From an uncultured Phycisphaerales bacterium (GTDB taxonomy: Bacteria; Planctomycetota; Phycisphaerae; Phycisphaerales; UBA1924): a stretch of 6,892 nt of DNA. Both the position numbers and the translations under genes were made by a program. Below are positions 1 through 5,983 of the stretch, in pieces. The stretch lies in NCBI GenBank assembly GCA_937879825.1, contig CALFMQ010000053.1, forward strand, positions 1-6,892, given 5' to 3'. Positions within the stretch are counted from its first letter, which is position 1. Each line of letters starts with the position of its first letter. The notes below the pieces were generated by a model. That model was not told the DNA's origin. It saw nothing but the letters and a program-made list of their open reading frames with translations, and did no database searches.

Positions 1-749
1 TGGGCGATCAGCTCCCAGGGCGTGAACGAGCACCAGCCCGTCACCTCCAGCCCGCCCGCCTCACGGATGCACCGCTCGATCGTCGCCGGCGCGAAGTCCG
101 ACACATGCGAGTGGGGGATCCACTTGGTGAACCTCGGCCCGGACCGCTTCACGACCGCCGACTCGAAGTTGTCGGTCATCAGCAGGACATGCCCGCCCGG
201 CTTCACATGCCGCGCCATGTGCCGAACAAACGGCACCGGATCGGCGATGTGCTCGATCACCTCGAAACACGCCGCCACGTCGAACGCCCCCTCGGGCAAA
301 CCCGACTCCTGGATCATCCGCGACACGACATTCAGCCGGAGCGTGTTCCGCGCGTACTCCGCTTCCTGCGCCGAGATCTCCATCCCCGTGCACGACACGC
401 CGTACCGGTCGCGCAGTTTGGGCAGCAGGAACCCATACCCCGTTCCGACATCCAGAAAGGTCTTCACCCGGCTCATATCGATCACCTTGGGCAGCGCCAG
501 GATGTTCACCGTCGCGTTGACGATCTGCCCCTCCATGTGGCGCCGGCTCCCGAACGACCGCTTGTAGTACTCCGCCAGCGCATCATCCGGCAGCACGCGC
601 CCCGAGTGGATAAACCCGCACGAGCCGCACTTCATCACCGGGATGTCGGCGAACGCCACATGCACACGCTTGTCATCCGAACCGCAGATCGGACACGGCC
701 CCCGATCGATCAGGCGGTCAGCGTGCCGGGGTGTCGATGTCTCGGGCAT
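1..749 (-). CDS. Zinc-ribbon class I SAM-dependent methyltransferase (partial, C-terminus outside window)
   Basis: Reading the minus strand from an ATG at 749 gives 249 codons open to the left edge, so the C-terminus is missing. The N-terminus has a probable zinc ribbon (C19-P-I-C22 and C41-G-S-C44). A Rossmann methyltransferase domain of the Methyltransf_23 type follows: motif I FLDVGTGYGF at 98-107 binds SAM, GMEIS at 122-126 ends with the acidic strand-2 residue, and FDVAACFEVIEHIADP at 156-171 is the usual post-motif segment. HSHVSDFAPATIERCI at 213-228 matches the 'H..h.f....l' block of this family. Such proteins methylate small molecules, sugars or lipids; the substrate is not predictable. 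The gene is divergent from the amidoligase operon with a 42-bp gap, so it might modify that product, but this is only inference. No Shine-Dalgarno motif precedes the ATG; a -10-like TAGACT lies 7 nt upstream. Confidence 0.9.
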   Translation of the reverse strand, partial: MPETSTPRHADRLIDRGPCPICGSDDKRVHVAFADIPVMKCGSCGFIHSGRVLPDDALAEYYKRSFGSRRHMEGQIVNATVNILALPKVIDMSRVKTFLDVGTGYGFLLPKLRDRYGVSCTGMEISAQEAEYARNTLRLNVVSRMIQESGLPEGAFDVAACFEVIEHIADPVPFVRHMARHVKPGGHVLLMTDNFESAVVKRSGPRFTKWIPHSHVSDFAPATIERCIREAGGLEVTGWCSFTPWELIA

Positions 750-753
750 GTCG

Positions 754-783
754 GTGAGTCTACTGCCCCGGCGCGGGTACAAT
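754..783 (+). promoter_or_regulatory. Candidate promoter of the four-gene operon (-10 TACAAT)
   Basis: TACAAT at 778-783 matches the sigma-70 -10 consensus at 5 of 6 positions. A poor -35 (GTGAGT, 754-759) sits 18 nt upstream. Only 8 nt separate the -10 from the ATG at 792, so the predicted transcription start falls on or just before the start codon, and there is no Shine-Dalgarno motif. The -10 hexamer is also exactly the loop of a perfect 5-bp inverted repeat (GCGGG 773-777, CCCGC 784-788), which could be an operator. The whole divergent control region is 42 bp. Confidence 0.45.
757..762 (-). promoter_or_regulatory. Candidate -10 element for the methyltransferase, possibly leaderless
   Basis: On the minus strand TAGACT (4 of 6 matches to TATAAT) ends 7 nt before the ATG at 749. 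Transcription would start at or next to the start codon, which agrees with the absence of a Shine-Dalgarno motif. No good -35 hexamer is seen; TTGTAC lies upstream but with a 14-nt spacer, which is too short. Weak evidence. Confidence 0.3.
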
Positions 784-791
784 CCCGCCCG

Positions 792-1589
792 ATGTCCGGC
801 CGTCGGGCAACACGCACCACCTCGGCTGCCTTGCACGTGCCCGATCTCACACGCCTGCAACTCGATATCCTCGCCCAGCCCAACGATGTCACCTGCGGCC
901 CGACCTGCCTGCACGCGGTCTACCGCTACTTCGGCGACGCGATCGACCTCGATCAGGTCATCCACGAGGTCCCCGCGCTCGACCATGGCGGGACGCTCGC
1001 CGTCATGCTCGGGCGCCACGCGCTCGGCCGCGGCTACAAGGCAACCCTCTTCACTTTCAACATCCAGATGTTCGACCCGACCTGGTTCCCAGCGTCGGAC
1101 TCCGCCCCGGTCGACAACGAAAGACTCGCTTCCAGACTCCTCGCCCAGGCAGAGGCCAAGGGACGCGACGACCGCAAAATGCTCGTCGCGACGCACGCCT
1201 ACATCGAGTTCCTCCGCGCGGGCGGCTCCATCCGCATGCGCGACGCCACCTCGCAGATGATCACCGGGTTCCTCCGCAAGGGGCTCCCCGTCCTCACGGG
1301 GCTCAGTTCGACCTACCTCTACCGCGCCATGCGTGAGTTCGGCCCAAACGACGACGAAGACGACATCCGCGGCACGCCGTCGGGCCACTTCGTCGTCCTA
1401 TGCGGGTACGATCCGGCGCATCGGAGAGTCACGGTCGCCGACCCGCTCAAGGACAACCCCGGGTTCTCGGCGCCCATGTACGAAGTCCCACTGTCCCGCC
1501 TCGTCGCGGCGATCATGCTCGGCGTCCTGACATACGACGCCAATCTCCTCGTGATCGAACCCGACGAGCAACGGAAGACCGGTCGATGA
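792..1589 (+). CDS. C39/papain-like cysteine peptidase family protein
   Basis: 265 residues. The papain-fold signature is clear: an oxyanion-type Gln at Q29, then TCGPTCL at 34-40 with predicted nucleophile C35, then GHFVVLCGYD at 198-207 with H199, then VADP with D217. That is the Q-C-H-D order of C39-like peptidases and transferases such as bacteriocin-leader peptidases and, more distantly, phytochelatin synthase. C35 and H199 are 164 residues apart, more than in a compact C39 domain, with an extra region at about 85-165. There is no signal peptide, membrane segment or ABC-transporter domain, so it is probably cytosolic. I start at ATG 792 because homology begins soon after and a -10 element lies just upstream; the frame stays open far upstream only as a GC-rich artefact. 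It is first in the operon and overlaps the ligase gene by 4 bp. A role in cleaving, deblocking or transferring the ligase product is inferred. Confidence 0.85.
   Translation: MSGRRATRTTSAALHVPDLTRLQLDILAQPNDVTCGPTCLHAVYRYFGDAIDLDQVIHEVPALDHGGTLAVMLGRHALGRGYKATLFTFNIQMFDPTWFPASDSAPVDNERLASRLLAQAEAKGRDDRKMLVATHAYIEFLRAGGSIRMRDATSQMITGFLRKGLPVLTGLSSTYLYRAMREFGPNDDEDDIRGTPSGHFVVLCGYDPAHRRVTVADPLKDNPGFSAPMYEVPLSRLVAAIMLGVLTYDANLLVIEPDEQRKTGR
1586..1589 (+). other. ATGA stop-start overlap, peptidase to ATP-grasp ligase
   Basis: The TGA ending the peptidase (1587-1589) overlaps the ATG of the ligase (1586-1588). This indicates termination-reinitiation coupling. The nearest purine-rich stretch is GGAAG, 8 nt upstream of the ATG, only a weak Shine-Dalgarno. 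Confidence 0.9.
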
Positions 1590-3055
1590 GCGCACTGATC
1601 GTTGTTGATAACCCCAAGAACTGGCCGCTTGAAATCCGCGGCGTCGAGGTCGTGTCATCGCGCGACTACCTGACGCTCCCCAAGTACGCCGCCATGTCGC
1701 GCGCCAAGGTCTTCAACCTCTGCCGCTCCTACCGCTATCAGGCCGCCGGGTACTACGTCTCACTCCTCGCCCAGGCCCGCGGGCACCGCCCGCTCCCGTC
1801 CGTGGGCACGCTCCAGGACCTCCGGCTCTCGCCCGTCGTGCGCATCGCGGCGCACGAGATGGACGACCTGATTCAGAACGCCCTCAAGCCTCTCAAGTCC
1901 GACAAGTTCGAGCTGAGCGTCTACTTCGGGAGCAACGTCACGCCGCGCTACGACCGTCTCGGTCTGGCGATCTTCAACCAGTTCCCCGCCCCATTCCTGC
2001 GCGTGCAGTTCGAGCGCGACGGCGCCTCCGACGACAGGTCCGAGTGGTCCATCAAGTCGGTGCGCATCATCGGCGCCGACGAAATCCCGCCCGAGCACCA
2101 CGCCTTCGCCGTGAGCAAGGCCGAGGAGCACATCCAGCGCGGCCACCGCTCGCGCAAGAACAAGTCGAGCGCCAAGTACGACCTGGCCATCCTCCACGAC
2201 CCCGACGACCAGATGCCCCCCTCGGACCCCAAGGCGCTCAAGCGGTTCGTCGCCGCCGCCGAGTCGGTCGGCATGCGCCCGTGGCTCATCACACGCGAGG
2301 ACTACGGCTCCCTCGCCGAGTTCGATGCGCTCTTCATCCGGGAAACCACGAGCGTCAACCACCACACCTTCCGATTCGCGCGCCGCGCCGCCGCGGAGGG
2401 CATGGTCGTCATCGACGACCCCGAGTCCATCCTGCGCTGCTCGAACAAAGTCTTCCTCGCCGAACTCCTCTCGCGCCACAAACTGATGACGCCCGCGACC
2501 GTCATTTTCTCGATGGACAACGCCAACCTCGTCGGCGAGCGCATCGGCTTCCCGTGCGTCATCAAGCAGCCCGACAGCGCCTTCTCGCAGGGCGTCGTCA
2601 AGATCGACACCGAAGAAGCGTTCAAGGCCCAGCTCGAACAACTCTTCGAGACCTCCGAACTGCTCCTCGCCCAAGAGTTCGTGCCGACCGATTTCGACTG
2701 GCGTATCGGCGTGCTGGGCGGACGCGCGCTCTTCGCCTGCAAATACTTCATGGCCCGCAAGCACTGGCAGATCATCAAACGCGAGGGATCGACCAGCCGC
2801 TTCGGCAAGTTCGAGTCGCTCCCCGTCCACCAGGCGCCGCAGAAGGTCGTCAGCGCCGCTGTCAAGGCCGCCAACCTGATCGGCAACGGGCTCTACGGCG
2901 TCGACCTCAAAGTCCTCGGCGGCAAACCGAAGATCATCGAGGTCAACGACAACCCGAGCATCGACGCCGGCATCGAAGACAAGGTCCTGGGCAACCTGCT
3001 GTACGAACAGATCATGCTCCACATCATGATGCAACTCGAGGAACGCGGACGATGA
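1586..3055 (+). CDS. RimK-like ATP-grasp ligase with RLAN N-terminal domain
   Basis: 489 residues. About 1-190 resemble the RLAN domain (RimK-like ATP-grasp N-terminal domain), including SRDYLTLPKYAAMSRAKVFN at 25-44. About 195-489 form the RimK-type ATP-grasp ligase: FIRETTSVNHHTFRFAR at 250-266, DDPESILRCSNKVFLAELL at 277-295, FPCVIKQPDSAFSQGV at 322-337 with ATP-contacting K327 and the flexible nucleotide loop, AQEFVP at 362-367, and the metal-binding end GVDLKV...IIEVNDNPSID at 438-460 with D440, E452 and N454. All expected catalytic residues appear present. Such enzymes activate a carboxylate as acyl-phosphate and join it to an amine; RimK adds glutamates to ribosomal protein S6. The substrate here is unknown. 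ATG 1586 overlaps the upstream stop (ATGA), so translation is probably coupled. The longer open frame upstream is an artefact. Confidence 0.93.
   Translation: MSALIVVDNPKNWPLEIRGVEVVSSRDYLTLPKYAAMSRAKVFNLCRSYRYQAAGYYVSLLAQARGHRPLPSVGTLQDLRLSPVVRIAAHEMDDLIQNALKPLKSDKFELSVYFGSNVTPRYDRLGLAIFNQFPAPFLRVQFERDGASDDRSEWSIKSVRIIGADEIPPEHHAFAVSKAEEHIQRGHRSRKNKSSAKYDLAILHDPDDQMPPSDPKALKRFVAAAESVGMRPWLITREDYGSLAEFDALFIRETTSVNHHTFRFARRAAAEGMVVIDDPESILRCSNKVFLAELLSRHKLMTPATVIFSMDNANLVGERIGFPCVIKQPDSAFSQGVVKIDTEEAFKAQLEQLFETSELLLAQEFVPTDFDWRIGVLGGRALFACKYFMARKHWQIIKREGSTSRFGKFESLPVHQAPQKVVSAAVKAANLIGNGLYGVDLKVLGGKPKIIEVNDNPSIDAGIEDKVLGNLLYEQIMLHIMMQLEERGR
3038..3055 (+). promoter_or_regulatory. Shine-Dalgarno plus ATGA overlap for the GCS2 gene
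   Basis: GAGGA at 3038-3042 lies 9 nt before ATG 3052, and ATGA at 3052-3055 joins the stop of the ATP-grasp gene to this start. Ribosome binding site and overlap together fix the start, rejecting the long in-frame extension upstream. Confidence 0.8.
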
Positions 3056-4308
3056 GCCAGACCGACTACCGATACGACCTGGGCCTGTTCCAGCGCACCG
3101 GCGTCGAACTCGAGTACATGATCGTCGACGCCGACTCACTCGATGTGAAGCCCATCGCCGACGAACTCATCAAGGAAGTCACCGGCGAGTACACCTCCGA
3201 CGCCGAGCCCGACGGCGACGACGGCGAGGTCTCGTGGTCCAACGAACTCGCACTCCATGTGATCGAACTCAAAACGCAAACGCCCGCCAAGTCGCTCGAG
3301 CGCCTGCCCGCGCTGTTCCAGGATCATGTCGGTCGAATCAATCAACTGCTGGCAGAGATGAACGCCCGCCTCATGCCCGGCGCGATGCATCCGTGGATGG
3401 ACCCGCACCGGGAACTCAAACTCTGGCCCCACGAGTACAACCCCGTCTACGAAACCTTCGACCGAGTCTTCTCGTGCCAGGGCCACGGCTGGGCGAACCT
3501 CCAGAGCACGCACATCAACCTCCCCTTCGCGAATGACGACGAGTTCGGACGCCTACACGCCGCCATCCGCCTCGTCCTCCCGATCATCCCAGCGCTCAGC
3601 GCCGCGTCCCCCGCGTACGACGGCTCGGTCACCGGCATCGCCGACAACCGCCTGGATGTGTACCGCCTCAACGCGCGCCGCGTCCCCTCCGTCGCGGGCA
3701 AGGTCGTCCCCGAACCCGTCTTCACGCGCGCCGCCTACGAAAACGACCTGCTCGGCACGATCTACAAAGACCTCGCGCCCCTCGATCCCGACGGCGTTCT
3801 GCACCACGAGTGGGCCAACTCACGCGGCTGCATCGCACGCTTCGACCGCGGCGCTATCGAGATCCGCCTCATCGATAATCAGGAATGCCCGCAGGCCGAT
3901 CTCGCGATCGTCGCGATGATCGTCACGGCACTCAAATGGATGGTCGCCGAGCGCTGGGTCAGCACCGCCGCGCAGCGCGCGATCCCGACCGATCCGATGC
4001 ACGCGACGCTCCTCGATGTCATCCGCGAGGGCGAACGCGCGATCATCACCCACGAGCCGTACCTCCGCGCCTGGGGCATCGATGCGCCGCGCATCAGCGC
4101 CGGCGACCTCTGGCGCACGCTCCGGGACGAACTCCTCCCGGCCGACTCGCCCTTCGCGCCGGCGCTGTCCGTGATCCTCGACAAAGGCACCCTCTCGACG
4201 CGCCTCCGCGCCGCCCTCGGCAAGTCCCCCTCACGCGACCACATGTTCACTGTGTACCGCGACCTGTGCGACTGCCTCCGCGACGGCCAACTCTTCGCCG
4301 CCGATTGA
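3052..4308 (+). CDS. GCS2-type glutamate-cysteine ligase family protein
   Basis: 418 residues, about the usual length for the GCS2 family (glutamine-synthetase-like fold). Metal and ATP residues are visible: GVELEYMIVD at 17-26 (E19, E21), ALHVIELKT at 67-75 (E72), GAMHPW at 110-115, QSTHINLPF at 151-159 (H154), GIADNRLDVYR at 195-205, and RGCIARFDRGAIEIRL at 258-273 (E270, R272) followed by DNQECPQADLAI at 275-286. Characterised relatives join the gamma-carboxyl of glutamate to cysteine or another amine by way of an acyl-phosphate. Cysteine specificity cannot be assumed: many GCS2 proteins in non-glutathione bacteria are YbdK-like with unknown partners. An acidic segment at about 50-59 looks like a surface loop. 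It sits third in the operon, overlapping the ATP-grasp gene by 4 bp and 2 bp ahead of the amidohydrolase. A joint pathway with the ATP-grasp enzyme, as GshA with GshB, is inferred. Confidence 0.9.
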   Translation: MSQTDYRYDLGLFQRTGVELEYMIVDADSLDVKPIADELIKEVTGEYTSDAEPDGDDGEVSWSNELALHVIELKTQTPAKSLERLPALFQDHVGRINQLLAEMNARLMPGAMHPWMDPHRELKLWPHEYNPVYETFDRVFSCQGHGWANLQSTHINLPFANDDEFGRLHAAIRLVLPIIPALSAASPAYDGSVTGIADNRLDVYRLNARRVPSVAGKVVPEPVFTRAAYENDLLGTIYKDLAPLDPDGVLHHEWANSRGCIARFDRGAIEIRLIDNQECPQADLAIVAMIVTALKWMVAERWVSTAAQRAIPTDPMHATLLDVIREGERAIITHEPYLRAWGIDAPRISAGDLWRTLRDELLPADSPFAPALSVILDKGTLSTRLRAALGKSPSRDHMFTVYRDLCDCLRDGQLFAAD

Positions 4309-4310
4309 AA

Positions 4311-5027
4311 ATGACTGACGATCAGCCGATCGCCGTGCTGGTGACCTGCGAGCACGCCGGCAACGACGTGCCGAGGCCGTGGGCGCACCTCTTCCGAGGC
4401 CATGGGCCCGTCCTCCGGACCCATCGCGGGTACGACATCGGCGCACTCGGCGTCGCCAGGGAACTGGCCTCGCGCCTCCGCACCACGCCGATCGTCCACC
4501 TCACCTCGCGCCTCCTCGTCGAGGTCAATCGCTCACCAGACCACCCGCAGCTGTTCTCGGAGTTCACGCGCACCCTGCCCGAGCCGGACCGCCGCGCCAT
4601 CATGGATGCGCATTACTCCAAGCACCGCACCATGATCGAGCGCGCCATCGCCCGCCTCATCGCGCGGGAGTACCGCGTCCTCCACGCGGGCATCCATTCC
4701 TTCACGCCCGTATTGGGCGACGAAGTCCGCGAGGTCCAGATCGGACTTCTCTTCGACCCCGCGCGATCATTCGAGTCAGGCGTCTGCCAGAAGTGGCGCG
4801 ACGCCATCCGCCGCGCCGACCCATCCCTCGATGTCCGACTCAACGAGCCCTACAAGGGCATCGACGACGGCCTGACCACCTATCTGCGCACGCGCTTCCC
4901 CGACGAGTCCTACGCCGGCATCGAGATCGAGGTCCGCAACGATCTCATCGCACGCGGCCCCTCACAGCGCCGTTTCGGCGCGCTGCTCGCCTCAACCATC
5001 GCCTCCGGTCACGCCGCCTCGGCCTGA
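4311..5027 (+). CDS. N-formylglutamate amidohydrolase family protein
   Basis: 238 residues, typical for the family. Conserved blocks: VLVTCEHAGNDVP at 9-21 (E14 and H15, the usual metal site), HRGYDIGALGVARELA at 38-53 (D42), HLTSRLLVEVNRSP at 63-76, VLHAGIHSFTP at 123-133 (H129), EVQIGLLFDP at 141-150 and YAGIEIEVRNDLI at 201-213. The known activity of the family is zinc-dependent hydrolysis of N-formylglutamate to formate and glutamate in histidine breakdown. No hut gene is nearby, so I infer an N-acyl-glutamate or glutamyl-amide substrate linked to the ligases instead. It follows the GCS2 stop by 2 bp with no visible Shine-Dalgarno, so it probably depends on coupled translation. Its 3' end overlaps the opposing membrane-protein gene by 19 bp. 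No signal peptide. Confidence 0.9.
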   Translation: MTDDQPIAVLVTCEHAGNDVPRPWAHLFRGHGPVLRTHRGYDIGALGVARELASRLRTTPIVHLTSRLLVEVNRSPDHPQLFSEFTRTLPEPDRRAIMDAHYSKHRTMIERAIARLIAREYRVLHAGIHSFTPVLGDEVREVQIGLLFDPARSFESGVCQKWRDAIRRADPSLDVRLNEPYKGIDDGLTTYLRTRFPDESYAGIEIEVRNDLIARGPSQRRFGALLASTIASGHAASA

Positions 5028-5854
5028 TCCGACTCCGGCGCGGGGTCAGACAACCGTCGCATCGGCGGGCGCGAGGCCGCCGCCTCCGATTGTTGCATCC
5101 CCATCCGCAGCATCGGGTGCGTGGGTGCGCCCGGATCGATGGGCTGCGGCGTCGGCGCGGGCGCCTGCGCCGCCGGCGCCGCATCATCCGCGACCGCATC
5201 GTCCGCGCCGAACTCATGGAACACCTGCTCGTCAGGCGCCACACGCCCGGGGTCCGACGCGATCTTGTACGCCGACCCGATCGCGAGGAACACCCAAAGG
5301 AAATCAAAGATGCCCAGACTCAGCAGCGTGCCGACGACCAGCGCCACCGTCATGAACCTGGCCATCTCGTCATCAACCTCGGCGCGCATGGCGTCGCGAT
5401 CCGGCTCGCTCATCGCCATCCATTCGTCCTGCGCCTCGCCCCACACCTCCGGCGGGTACCAATCGGCCGGTGTCATGTCGTCGGACTCATCGAGGTCATA
5501 GAACCACTCGGAGTAATCAACGCCCGCCTCGGCGTGCTGCTCATAAACCTCATCCGCAAGGATCGCGATCATCGCGTCCTCGCTCGTCGCCTCGCCGCGA
5601 TACTCCTGATACTGAATAAGATTGACCGAAACCTTCCCCGCGCCGATCGCGACCAGCGCCAGCACGCCCGCGAGCACGCCGGACGCCGCATCACGGTGGG
5701 GAGACATCGACGCGACACCCACGCCCGTGGCGATACCGACAAACCACGCGACGAATCCGACCTCATACCCTGTGAAGTGCACGACAAGCGCCCAGATGAG
5801 CGCGCCGAGCACGCCGCCGATGACGCCGCCCAACAGTTGCTTGATCAAGTTCAT
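5009..5854 (-). CDS. Orphan acidic integral membrane protein, four predicted helices
   Basis: 281 residues; family not recognised. Hydrophobic helices lie at about 6-27, 31-50, 56-79 and 167-195. A soluble acidic, tryptophan-rich region at about 82-166 (W117, W132, W138, W145; many Asp and Glu) separates helices three and four, and a Pro/Ala/Asp-rich, probably disordered tail runs from about 200 to 281. Positive residues at K5, R54 and K197 favour N-in and C-in topology by the positive-inside rule, putting the acidic region outside the cytoplasm. I chose ATG 5854 because GAGGA at 5862-5866 lies 7 nt upstream and the first helix then starts at once; an in-frame ATG at 5896 would add 14 residues with no convincing ribosome site. 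It converges on the amidohydrolase gene with a 19-bp overlap. That it is a real gene is supported by the coherent helices and the good ribosome site. Function unknown. Confidence 0.8.
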   Translation of the reverse strand: MNLIKQLLGGVIGGVLGALIWALVVHFTGYEVGFVAWFVGIATGVGVASMSPHRDAASGVLAGVLALVAIGAGKVSVNLIQYQEYRGEATSEDAMIAILADEVYEQHAEAGVDYSEWFYDLDESDDMTPADWYPPEVWGEAQDEWMAMSEPDRDAMRAEVDDEMARFMTVALVVGTLLSLGIFDFLWVFLAIGSAYKIASDPGRVAPDEQVFHEFGADDAVADDAAPAAQAPAPTPQPIDPGAPTHPMLRMGMQQSEAAASRPPMRRLSDPAPESDQAEAA

Positions 5855-5861
5855 CGAATGG

Positions 5862-5866
5862 TCCTC
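5862..5866 (-). promoter_or_regulatory. Shine-Dalgarno deciding the start of the membrane protein
   Basis: GAGGA on the minus strand lies 7 nt before ATG 5854. The alternative upstream ATG at 5896 has only scattered G-rich bases ahead of it. This supports the shorter protein. Confidence 0.65.
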
Positions 5867-5938
5867 GCAGAGGCGTAGCAATACCCCACGAAGCATCGAT
5901 CACCCGCCAACCCGGCTGAAACTCACCCAAAGAACAAG

Positions 5939-5955
5939 GTCGGGGTCGTGCCGAC
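5939..5955 (-). terminator. Possible weak Rho-independent terminator after the MBL hydrolase
   Basis: On the minus strand GTCGG (5955-5951) and CCGAC (5943-5939) form a 5-bp GC-rich stem with a 7-nt loop. A T-rich run, CTTGTTCTTT, follows, about 30-45 nt after the hydrolase stop at 5984. The stem is short and the tail is interrupted, so this is tentative. The rest of the 5855-5983 gap shows no convincing promoter; TATAGC and TATTGC are weak -10 candidates without matching -35 boxes. Confidence 0.3.
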
Positions 5956-5983
5956 TGGCGCGGCTATAGGGCGTGTTCCGGGG

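Noticed and set aside
22..567. 181-codon plus-strand open frame at the left edge
   Set aside because: It is the complement of the methyltransferase, whose minus-strand frame shows zinc-ribbon and SAM-binding motifs.
105..791. Upstream extension of the peptidase open frame
   Set aside because: It runs antisense through the motif-rich methyltransferase gene and is Arg/His/Pro-rich; the true start at ATG 792 has a promoter just ahead of it.
2044..3051. Upstream extension of the GCS2 open frame
   Set aside because: It overlaps the ATP-grasp gene in another frame with Arg/Pro-rich nonsense; GCS2 homology starts right after ATG 3052, which has a ribosome site.
1760..3139. 459-codon open frame on the minus strand opposite the ATP-grasp gene
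   Set aside because: Translation is a monotonous run of Asp, Glu, Val, Ala, Gly and Arg, as expected from the complement of a GC-rich gene; the opposite strand encodes a clear ATP-grasp enzyme.
4311..5027. Assignment of the amidohydrolase to histidine degradation (hut)
   Set aside because: No other hut gene is present and it is coupled to ligases; the family is broader than the hut enzyme.
5024..5049. Hairpin as operon terminator
   Set aside because: The 7-bp stem has a wobble pair, a 12-nt loop and no T-tract, and it lies within the coding end of the opposing gene.
4379..5878. 499-codon plus-strand open frame rich in Arg
   Set aside because: It spans the amidohydrolase and the opposing membrane-protein gene in another frame; composition is that of a shadow frame.
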